Source of the DNA: Sphingomonas gei | GTDB lineage: Bacteria; Pseudomonadota; Alphaproteobacteria; Sphingomonadales; Sphingomonadaceae | DNA: 64,000 bases | Reading direction: 5' to 3' | Assembly (NCBI RefSeq): GCF_004792685.1 | Contig: NZ_SRXT01000004.1 | Coordinates: forward strand, 248,001 to 312,000 | In this document: one piece after another, positions 27,032-34,231 of the stretch | Position numbering within the stretch: the stretch's first letter is position 1 | Layout of the letters: each line of letters starts with the position of its first letter | The notes under the pieces: generated by a model | Seen by the model: only the letters and a program-made list of their open reading frames with translations | What the model was told of the DNA's origin: nothing | Databases searched by the model: none | Program-made: the position numbers and the translations under genes

Positions 27032-27690
27032 GTCAGGCCGGCGGCGCTGCGGAACAGAAGCAGGCGATGGATGCAGTCTATGCGTTCCACCGCCACATCT
27101 ACGACTTCACGCGGAAATTCTACCTGTTCGGGCGTGACCGCCTGATTGCGCAGCTCGCGCCGCCGCCGAACGGCAGCGTGCTCGAGGTCGGCTGCGGCAC
27201 CGCGCGCAACTTGATCGTCGCGGCGCGGCGATGGCCCGATGCGCGCTTCTACGGCTTCGACATCAGCGAGGCGATGCTGGAAACCGCCCGCAAGTCGGTG
27301 GCAGGCGCGGGCCTGGGCGACCGGATCACCCTCGCCCAGGGCGATGCCGGCAGCTTCGATGTGGAGACGCTGTTCGGGCTGGCGCAGGTCGACCGCGCGT
27401 TCATGAGCTACACCTTGTCGATGATCCCGCCCTGGCAGGAAGCGATCGAGCGCGGCGCGGCGTGTCTGGCCCCGGGCGGCAGCCTCCACATCGTCGATTT
27501 CGGCCAATATGAGCGGCTGCCGGGCTGGGCGAGGCGGCTGCACTTCAAATCGCTCAACGACTTCCATGTCTTTCCCCGTCGCGAGTTGCCGGCGGTGCTC
27601 AAGCGTGTCGCCGAGGCGGAAGGGCTGGGGCTGGACTTCACGCCGCTACATCGTGGCTATGCGTGGAGCGCCGCGCTGCGCCGGGCGTAG
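27028..27690 (+). CDS. btaB: Diacylglyceryl-homoserine N-methyltransferase (BtaB-like)
   Basis: A 220-residue class I SAM methyltransferase with motif I VLEVGCGTARNLIVAARR, FYGFDISEAMLETARKS, AFMSYTLSMIPPW and LHIVDFGQYERLPGWARRLHFKSLNDFHVFPR. The early segment MDAVYAFHRHIYDFTRKFYLFGRDRLI is typical of the BtaB group. It would methylate the homoserine nitrogen three times to give DGTS. Translational coupling to btaA (ATGA) supports the pairing. Under low phosphate this lipid can replace phospholipids in the membranes. Confidence 0.87.
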   Translation: MSQAGGAAEQKQAMDAVYAFHRHIYDFTRKFYLFGRDRLIAQLAPPPNGSVLEVGCGTARNLIVAARRWPDARFYGFDISEAMLETARKSVAGAGLGDRITLAQGDAGSFDVETLFGLAQVDRAFMSYTLSMIPPWQEAIERGAACLAPGGSLHIVDFGQYERLPGWARRLHFKSLNDFHVFPRRELPAVLKRVAEAEGLGLDFTPLHRGYAWSAALRRA

Positions 27691-27728
27691 GAGTCGCATG
27701 GCGCCGGATGTCGTGATAGTGTGAGGAT

Positions 27729-28289
27729 ATGAACGAGCAGGTTCGCATTGCCTCCGATCAGGACTGGCGAATAGCCTTCACCGCAGCCGATTTCGAGCGG
27801 ATGATGCGGCTCGGGGCTTTCGCGGACATGCGAGCCGAGCTGGCTGAGGGGGTGCTCGAAAAGATGATGCCGGCCTTACCGTCGCATGGCGAGCGCAACA
27901 TCTCGGTCGCGCTTCAATTGCGCAGCGTGCTGCCCGTCGAGAACTTCCGAATCGCATCGGACCTTGCCATCAGGATAGACGAGACGACGGTCCGCGCGGC
28001 AGACATCGCGGTTTATGCCAGCGATCTCCCCTCGGACCGCATGCCTGAAGGCAAGGATGTCATGCTGGTCGTCGAGATCGCCGATACTACGCTCTCGCGC
28101 GATCTAGGCGTCAAGCGCATCGATTATGGCCGGGCCGGCGTGGCGAATTATTGGGTTATCGACGCTGCCGCCCAAGTCGTACGGGTGATGACCGACCCAA
28201 ACGCCGACGGATATAGCGTACAGGAAGTCGTTGGTTTCGGTCACCCGCTTCGGGTTCCCGGTGGGGATACGACGATCACGCTCGACTGA
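27729..28289 (+). CDS. Uma2-family (DUF820) putative restriction-endonuclease-fold protein
   Basis: A 186-residue protein of the PD-(D/E)XK-fold Uma2 family. Typical positions: FERMMRLGAFADM then AELAEGVLEKM, RAADIAVYASDLP, and the active-site-like VVEIADTTLSRDLGVKRIDYGRAGVANYWVID with E-x-A and K. Family members are very abundant in cyanobacteria and sporadic elsewhere, and their role is not established; no modification or recognition partner is next to it. It follows btaB by 38 nt on the same strand and may be transcribed with it. Confidence 0.85.
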   Translation: MNEQVRIASDQDWRIAFTAADFERMMRLGAFADMRAELAEGVLEKMMPALPSHGERNISVALQLRSVLPVENFRIASDLAIRIDETTVRAADIAVYASDLPSDRMPEGKDVMLVVEIADTTLSRDLGVKRIDYGRAGVANYWVIDAAAQVVRVMTDPNADGYSVQEVVGFGHPLRVPGGDTTITLD

Positions 28290-28309
28290 GCCGCCGCGCG
28301 TCCCGCTGC

Positions 28310-29554
28310 TTACGCCGCGAGCCGAAGCTCCAGCCGTCCCCAGATCTCGACCAATGCGCCGACGAGTTCGCGCATCATCGCTTCGTCGTGCGCGGGGCCG
28401 GGGGTGAAGCGCAGCCGCTCGCTGCCGCGCGGCACGGTGGGATAGTTGATCGGCTGGACGTAGACGCCGTATTCGGCGAGCAGCACGTCGCTGATCTTCT
28501 TGGCCTTGACCGGATCGCCGACCATCAGCGGCACGATATGCGTGGTCGACGGGAGCACCGGCAACCCGGCCTCGGCCATCAGCGCCTTGAGCCTGGCGGC
28601 CGAAGCCTGCTGGCCGTCGCGCTCGGCGGTGGAGGCCTTGAGATGCCGCACGCTGGCGAGCGCCCCGGCGACCAGCACCGGCGACAGCGAGGTGGTGAAG
28701 ATGAAGCCTGGGGCATAGCTGCGGATCACGTCGATGACGACCTGGTCGGCGGCGATATAGCCGCCCATCACCCCGAACGCCTTGCCCAAGGTGCCTTCGA
28801 TGATCGTGATGCGCTCGGCCACGCCGTCGCGCTCGGAGATGCCGCCGCCGCGCGCGCCGTACATGCCGACGGCATGGACCTCGTCGAGATAGGTTAGCGC
28901 ATTGTACTTGTCGGCGAGGTCGCAGATTTGGGCGATCGGCGCGATGTCGGCGTCCATCGAATAGACGCTCTCGAACGCGATCAGCTTGGGCGCCGAGGGA
29001 TCGTCGGCGGCGAGCAACTCCTCGAGATGCGCGAGATCGTTGTGGCGGAACACGCGCTTCTCGCAGCCCGAATTGCGGATGCCGGCGATCATCGAGGCGT
29101 GGTTCAACTCGTCCGAATAGACGATGCAGCCGGGCATCAGCTTCGCAAGCGTCGACAGCGTCGCCTCGTTCGAGACATAGCCCGAAGTGAACAGCAAGGC
29201 GCCTTCCTTGCCGTGCAGGTCGGCGAGCTCGCGCTCGAGCTCGATATGGTAATGGGTGTTGCCGCCGATGTTGCGCGTGCCGCCCGAGCCCGCGCCGACA
29301 TCGTGGAGCGCTTCCTCCATCGCCGCGATCACATCGGGATGCTGGCCCATTGCGAGATAATCGTTCGAGCACCACACGACGATCGGCTTGGGGCCGTTAT
29401 GCCCGGCGAAGCAGCGCGCATTGGGATAAGCGCCCTTGTTGCGCAGAACATCGATGAACACCCGGTATCGGCCTTCGGCGTGGAGCCGGCCGATCGCCTG
29501 ATTGAAGACCCGCGAATAGTCGACTGCGGGTGCCGGGCTGTCCTTGGTGTGCAT
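28310..29554 (-). CDS. hemA: 5-aminolevulinate synthase
   Basis: Condenses glycine and succinyl-CoA to 5-aminolevulinate, the alphaproteobacterial (C4) entry to haem synthesis. The 414 residues include [55 protein letters not shown], the [12 protein letters not shown] motif and the PLP-lysine [14 protein letters not shown]. The ATG at 29554 gives the usual N-terminus. The protein lacks any long N-terminal haem-regulatory extension. A near-consensus FNR-type site lies about 140 bp upstream. Confidence 0.96.
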   Translation of the reverse strand: MHTKDSPAPAVDYSRVFNQAIGRLHAEGRYRVFIDVLRNKGAYPNARCFAGHNGPKPIVVWCSNDYLAMGQHPDVIAAMEEALHDVGAGSGGTRNIGGNTHYHIELERELADLHGKEGALLFTSGYVSNEATLSTLAKLMPGCIVYSDELNHASMIAGIRNSGCEKRVFRHNDLAHLEELLAADDPSAPKLIAFESVYSMDADIAPIAQICDLADKYNALTYLDEVHAVGMYGARGGGISERDGVAERITIIEGTLGKAFGVMGGYIAADQVVIDVIRSYAPGFIFTTSLSPVLVAGALASVRHLKASTAERDGQQASAARLKALMAEAGLPVLPSTTHIVPLMVGDPVKAKKISDVLLAEYGVYVQPINYPTVPRGSERLRFTPGPAHDEAMMRELVGALVEIWGRLELRLAA

Positions 29555-29691
29555 GGGCCCGCTCCCTACCCCCAAAATCCGTCGAATTCCACCCATACGG
29601 AAGGATAGAATGCCGCGTGCGATATGCGCGGCCGGAATGCCGCATTCTCATCCAAAGCCATAGAAAAGATTTTAAAGCGTATGGTAAAGTC

Positions 29692-29705
29692 CTGATCCGG
29701 ATCAT
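29692..29705. promoter_or_regulatory. FNR-like palindrome upstream of hemA
   Basis: CTGAT-CCGG-ATCAT matches the FNR/FixK consensus TTGAT-N4-ATCAA in eight of ten defined positions and lies in the AT-richer 260-bp gap between hemA and the divergent small gene. FNR-type control of hemA is known in photosynthetic alphaproteobacteria. Distance to the hemA start is about 140 bp. Confidence 0.35.
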
Positions 29706-29815
29706 GATCCGCAAGCTGCCGGAATGCTATGTGATTCGTATCGCGGGCGAATCGGGGCGCAAGCAAGTCCGCGGCAGAGAGATACATGCTCTCGCTTGGT
29801 CAGTGGAGCGGCAAC

Positions 29816-29995
29816 ATGAGCGGTAACAACAACAGCCGGGACCTCGAATATTATCGGCGGCGCGAACGGCAGGAGCGCGACCATGCTGCGCGGGCGGAAA
29901 ATACGGTCGCCCAACAGGTCCATCTCGAATTGGCAGAACGCTATTCGAGCTTGCTGCAAAACACGGCAACAAATGCGATGGCAGCGGGAGCCTAG
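29816..29995 (+). CDS. Small charged helical protein, unknown function
   Basis: A 59-residue protein starting at ATG 29816 behind GGAGCGG. The sequence SRDLEYYRRRERQERDHAARAENTVAQQVHLELAERY predicts one or two charged amphipathic helices. Similar proteins with the DLEYYRRRERQERxxA core are common in sphingomonads, usually annotated as hypothetical. No signal or membrane segment. It is convergent with murI, and both stops lie in CTAG at 29992-29995. Confidence 0.78.
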   Translation: MSGNNNSRDLEYYRRRERQERDHAARAENTVAQQVHLELAERYSSLLQNTATNAMAAGA

Positions 29996-30786
29996 AGCGT
30001 CTCGACTTCGACCAGCCCGAACCGCGCCAGCGCAGGCGCAAGCTTGTCGGTACGTGCGCTCCTTGCAGTGAATACCGCGCGCCCGGAAATTGGCTCTGGC
30101 CATTGCTGGCCTGCCGTCAAATACGCCACGCGCCGCGCTATTCCGGCGCCGCCATCGATGAAGCTGACCTTGCCGCCAATCGCAGACTCGAGCGCGTCCT
30201 GGATCAGCGGAAAGTGCGTGCAGGCATTGACGATCACGTCGATCTCGCCGGCGCGGTCTTGCGACAAAAGCCCTGCCAGCGCGTCCCGAACCGTAGCGAT
30301 CGACGGCCGCTCGCCGCCGAGCGCGGCTTCGGCCAGTTCGACGAGCTCGGCCGAACCGTGCCGGATCACGGTGCAGTCGGCGGCAAACCGCGCGGCGAGA
30401 TCGTCGACATAGGGTTGCCGCACCGTCGCATCGGTGCCGAGTACGCCGATCACGCGCGTCCGGCTGCGCTCGGCGGCGGGCTTGATCGCCGGAACGGTGC
30501 CGACGATCGGCACGTCGAGCGCCGCCCGGACATGCTGGAGCGCGATCGTCGAGGCCGTGTTGCACGCGATCACGATCAGCCGCGGATCGTAACGCTCGGC
30601 AAGCCGACCGAGCAACGCCGGGACCCGCGCGGCGATTTCGGCCTCGCTACGCGTCCCATAGGGAAAACCGGCCGAATCGGCGACATAGACCAATGGCGCT
30701 TGCGGCAGCAGCCGCGCCGTCGGCGCGAGCACCGAAAGCCCGCCGACGCCGGAATCGAAGAACAGGATCGGGCGGCTGTCGGTCAT
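29992..30786 (-). CDS. murI: Glutamate racemase
   Basis: Produces D-glutamate for peptidoglycan. The 264 residues have both catalytic cysteines in context: VIACNTAST and VNACTHFPLI, plus the opening ILFFDSGVGGLSVL, the YVADSAGFPYG motif and SFIDGGAGIARRVAYL near the end. The start at 30786 is ATG and lies 101 nt from the likely plsY start on the other strand. Normal length and no anomaly. Confidence 0.95.
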   Translation of the reverse strand: MTDSRPILFFDSGVGGLSVLAPTARLLPQAPLVYVADSAGFPYGTRSEAEIAARVPALLGRLAERYDPRLIVIACNTASTIALQHVRAALDVPIVGTVPAIKPAAERSRTRVIGVLGTDATVRQPYVDDLAARFAADCTVIRHGSAELVELAEAALGGERPSIATVRDALAGLLSQDRAGEIDVIVNACTHFPLIQDALESAIGGKVSFIDGGAGIARRVAYLTAGQQWPEPISGRAVFTARSARTDKLAPALARFGLVEVETL

Positions 30787-30887
30787 GCCGGGCGCATGGC
30801 TCGCAGCCGGGCCTCCGTCAACCGTAGGGGCACGGCAGTTGCGCCCTACCCGACATGGATTATGTTGGCGGCGACAGGGGGTCTATT

Positions 30888-31493
30888 TTGCCAACCGAAA
30901 TCGTCTGGATGCCTGCCGCTGCCGCGATCCTGCTCGGCTATCTGCTGGGATCGATCCCGTTCGGCGTGCTGCTCACGCGAATCGCCGGGGCGGGCGACCT
31001 GCGCCAGATCGGCTCGGGCAATATCGGCGCTACCAACGTGCTGCGCACCGGCCGCAAGGGGCTTGCGGCGGCGACCTTGCTGCTCGATCTCGCCAAGGGC
31101 GCGGCGGCGGTGCTGCTCGCCGACTGGCTGTTTCCGGGAACGGCGGTGCTCGCCGGAATGGGGGCGTTCCTCGGCCATTGCTACCCGGTGTGGCTGCGCT
31201 TCCGCGGCGGCAAGGGCGTCGCGACGTTGATGGGCATCGTCGTTGCGCTGCATTGGCCTTCGGGCCTGGTCTATGCAGCGGTCTGGCTCGGGCTGCTCGC
31301 GGCATTGCGCATCTCGTCGCTCGCCGGGATCAGCGCGGCGATCAGCGCGCCGGTCAGCGCGGCGTTCTGGGGTCGCATCGACCTGGTCCTGCTGCTGCTC
31401 GCACTCGCCTTGATCGTGTTGTGGAAGCACCGCGAGAATATCGACCGTCTGCTGAGCGGCACCGAGCCGCGCATCGGCAGCACGCATGGCTGA
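30888..31493 (+). CDS. plsY: Glycerol-3-phosphate acyltransferase PlsY
   Basis: Membrane acyltransferase using acyl-phosphate to acylate glycerol-3-phosphate, the first step of phospholipid synthesis. Motifs GYLLGSIPFGVLLTRIAG, IGSGNIGATNVLRTGRKGLA, GHCYPVWLRFRGGKGVATLMG and the final WKHRENIDRLLSGTE are all present across five hydrophobic segments. I prefer the TTG at 30888, six bases after AGGGGGT; an in-frame ATG at 30855 and another at 30909 are alternatives. It overlaps dprA by 8 bp. Confidence 0.94.
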   Translation: MPTEIVWMPAAAAILLGYLLGSIPFGVLLTRIAGAGDLRQIGSGNIGATNVLRTGRKGLAAATLLLDLAKGAAAVLLADWLFPGTAVLAGMGAFLGHCYPVWLRFRGGKGVATLMGIVVALHWPSGLVYAAVWLGLLAALRISSLAGISAAISAPVSAAFWGRIDLVLLLLALALIVLWKHRENIDRLLSGTEPRIGSTHG

Positions 31494-32565
31494 TCCGCGC
31501 GAGGCACGGCTGCGGCTGCTGCGCTCGGCGAATATCGGCCCGATCACTTATCGGCATCTGATCGCCCGTTTCGGCACCGCCGCTGCGGCACTCGAGGCGC
31601 TGCCGATGCTGGCGGCGCGCGGCGGCGGGCGTGTCCCCGTGATTGCCGACCCGGGCGCGATCCGGCGCGAGATCGCCGTGGTCGAGAAGCTCGGCGCGCG
31701 CCACCTGTTCCTCGACGATCCGGACTATCCGCTGCTGCTCGCCGAGCTGGAGAGCGCGCCGCCGGCGCTGATCGTGCGCGGGCAAGTCGCGCTCGCCGAA
31801 CGGATCTGCGTCGCGATGGTCGGCGCGCGCAATGCCTCGGCGGCGGCGTGCCGGTTCGCCCGCCAGCTCGCACTCGGGCTGGCCGAGCAGGGCGTCACGG
31901 TGGTTTCGGGGCTGGCGCGTGGCGTCGACACCGCATCGCATTTCGGGTCGCTCGCCGGCGGCACGATCGGGGTAATCGCCAGCGGGATCGACATCGCCTT
32001 CCCGCCGGAAAATGCAGAGTTGCAGGAGCGGGTGGCGCGCGAAGGCCTGCTGATCGCCGAGCAGCCGCCCGGCACCGAGCCGCTCGCCCGCTTCTTCCCT
32101 TCGCGCAACCGGATCATCGCCGGTCTGGCGACCGGCACCGTGGTGGTCGAGGCCGCGCCGAGATCGGGTTCGCTGATCACGGCGCGGATCGCCGCCGAAG
32201 CCGGCCGCGAAGTGATGGCGGTGCCCGGCTCGCCGCTCGATCCGCGGGCGCAAGGCTGCAATTTGCTGATCCGCGAGGGCGCGACGTTGGTCCAGTCGGT
32301 CGCGGATATCCTCGAGGCGATCCGCCCGATCGACGCGCGCGCCGTGCGTTCGCCCGCCAGCCGCTTCGAAGGTCCCCCGCCCGCGGACGCCAGCGATGCC
32401 GAGCGACGCAAGGTTACCGGCCTGCTCGGCCCGGTCCCGGTCCAGGTGGACGAGCTCGTCCGCCAGGCTGCGCTCAGCCCGGCGATCGTCCAGACGGTAC
32501 TGCTCGAGCTCGAACTCGCCGGACGGTTGGAGCGCCACGCCGGCGGCAGAGTGAGCCTCGCCTGA
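31486..32565 (+). CDS. dprA: DNA-processing protein DprA
   Basis: A 359-residue protein that protects incoming single-stranded DNA and loads RecA during transformation. It contains an N-terminal helical region (RLLRSANIGPITYRHLIARFG), the Rossmann-like core with ICVAMVGARNASAAACRFARQLA, VVSGLARGVDTASHFGSL, FPSRNRIIAGLATGTVVVEAAPRSGSLITARIA, and a C-terminal winged-helix domain (residues about 305-359, VDELVRQAALSPAIVQTVLLELELAG). Coupled to plsY, as in many sphingomonads. Confidence 0.95.
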   Translation: MADPREARLRLLRSANIGPITYRHLIARFGTAAAALEALPMLAARGGGRVPVIADPGAIRREIAVVEKLGARHLFLDDPDYPLLLAELESAPPALIVRGQVALAERICVAMVGARNASAAACRFARQLALGLAEQGVTVVSGLARGVDTASHFGSLAGGTIGVIASGIDIAFPPENAELQERVAREGLLIAEQPPGTEPLARFFPSRNRIIAGLATGTVVVEAAPRSGSLITARIAAEAGREVMAVPGSPLDPRAQGCNLLIREGATLVQSVADILEAIRPIDARAVRSPASRFEGPPPADASDAERRKVTGLLGPVPVQVDELVRQAALSPAIVQTVLLELELAGRLERHAGGRVSLA

Positions 32566-32577
32566 CTTCACGCACGA

Positions 32578-34116
32578 TCAGTGCGGCCGATACTCGACTC
32601 GCGCCGAACCATCGGCCCAGACCGGCAGATACAGTCCCTGCCCACCCGCCTGCAGCACGCCGGTGCGGACGTCGCCGATGTCCGCGCGGATGACGAAGTC
32701 GCCGGTCCTTTTTTCGACGATCGCGCGCTCGACCTTGCCGAGCAATTTCTGGAAATCGCGCTCGAAATTCTGGGTGAGCGATTGCGCGACGACAGTCGCG
32801 ACCGCCGGATTGCGGACGAGCTGGACCAGAATGTCGCCGCCGACGCCATCGGTGTTGCCGTTCACCGCCAGCGCCTCGAACGCGACGCGCTGCGAATTGG
32901 GCGCATTGACCGGCTTCGCGGTGATCCAGACGATCCCGCGCGTCTCCTCGCTGCTGCCCTCGGGGTGGGCCATCAGCGTGAGACCCACCGCGATCCGCCC
33001 GCCGCTCGTGCCGTAGCCGACGACCTTCTCGAATCGCGCCCGCACCGGCCCGATCCCGGGCAACTCGAACGGCCGCTGCGATCTTTTGGTCAGCGCCTTC
33101 AGGATCACCGGCTCGAGCTGGGCATAATCGGCGATCACCGGCACGAAGAAGCGCAATTGCGCACCGCCTGCGTCGCGGGTCAGCGGCGGGAGCGGGATGG
33201 GTTTCGGATCCTGCGGGCGCGGGCCGACAAAGGTCTCGGTCAGCGCCGCCATTCCCAGCTTGAGCCGCAGCTTGCCGCCCGACAGGCTGTATCCGCCATA
33301 GCTCAGCCGCTGCGGCGTTATCCGCATCCACACCGGCGGGTTGTCTTTGTTGAGTTCCAGCGCGGTGAAGCTCTGGCGCCACGCATCGGCGACCTTGGCG
33401 CGGATGTTGAGCTTGGCGATCTCCGCCGGCAGCGTGCGCTCCAGCTCGGCGACGATCGGCTGGAGCTTCTCGTCGGCCTTGTCGGTGAAGGTGATTCGCT
33501 TGCCCAGCAAGTCGATCCCGGGAGGGTCGGTCCAGTCATAAGCGAGATCCACCTTGGCCGTCGCGCGCCAGTCCTCGTGCAGCGTCAGCCGGACGCGGGC
33601 ATGGACCATCGCCGATCCGGTCGCGGTCTTGCCCTTCAGCACACCGCCGACATCGCGTGCGGCGATCGTCGCGTGGATCGGCACGTCGGCGATGATGTCC
33701 TCGCCTTGTCCACGCAGCCGGACCGGCGCGCGGGTGACCGTGCCGGTGACGGTGCAGCCCAGCGACGGCGTGACCTTCAGGCTCTTCTTGAACAGCCGCA
33801 CCCGCGCCGGCGGAACGCATTCGTCGAGATGCTTGTCGATCGACCACAAAGTGCGCGGGATCGCCCGCTCCAGCGCCTGCGACAACACCGAGGTGTTGAC
33901 GTCGAGCGGCACGGCGATCGCCGAGACGTGGCGCGGCGCCTCGATCGGATCGGTCACGCGGGGCGGCGGCTCGACGGCGGTGTCGCGCGCGAAGATCATC
34001 AGGGCGATCGCGCCCGCGGCGAGCAGCGCCGCGAGCACCAGCAAGGCGATCCAGATGCGGCGACGGCGGGGTGCGGGGGGCGGCAGGGATTCCGGGTTGG
34101 TCAATTCGGCCTCCAT
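32578..34116 (-). CDS. DUF4403 membrane-anchored protein
   Basis: A 512-residue protein with an N-terminal membrane anchor (IWIALLVLAALLAAGAIALMIFA, about residues 21-43). The large periplasmic part starts with DTAVEPPPRVTDPIEAPRHVSAIAVPLDVNTSVLSQALERAIP and includes VVGYGTSGGRIAVGLTL, consistent with the DUF4403 family of lipid-binding-like tandem beta domains. It ends GLYLPVWADGSARVEYRPH. ATG at 34116 is used. It lies between dprA and topA in convergent/divergent orientation, 12 nt from the dprA stop. No function is established. Confidence 0.85.
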   Translation of the reverse strand: MEAELTNPESLPPPAPRRRRIWIALLVLAALLAAGAIALMIFARDTAVEPPPRVTDPIEAPRHVSAIAVPLDVNTSVLSQALERAIPRTLWSIDKHLDECVPPARVRLFKKSLKVTPSLGCTVTGTVTRAPVRLRGQGEDIIADVPIHATIAARDVGGVLKGKTATGSAMVHARVRLTLHEDWRATAKVDLAYDWTDPPGIDLLGKRITFTDKADEKLQPIVAELERTLPAEIAKLNIRAKVADAWRQSFTALELNKDNPPVWMRITPQRLSYGGYSLSGGKLRLKLGMAALTETFVGPRPQDPKPIPLPPLTRDAGGAQLRFFVPVIADYAQLEPVILKALTKRSQRPFELPGIGPVRARFEKVVGYGTSGGRIAVGLTLMAHPEGSSEETRGIVWITAKPVNAPNSQRVAFEALAVNGNTDGVGGDILVQLVRNPAVATVVAQSLTQNFERDFQKLLGKVERAIVEKRTGDFVIRADIGDVRTGVLQAGGQGLYLPVWADGSARVEYRPH

Positions 34117-34231
34117 GCTGCGCGCGCTGGATACGCCCCACGATCCGTGCGGTTCCGCAACGACCCCGCTTGACGCCGCCTCCAACCGGTCCCCACCTTA
34201 CACGCGTACACGTGAGGATAGCTTAACCCCC

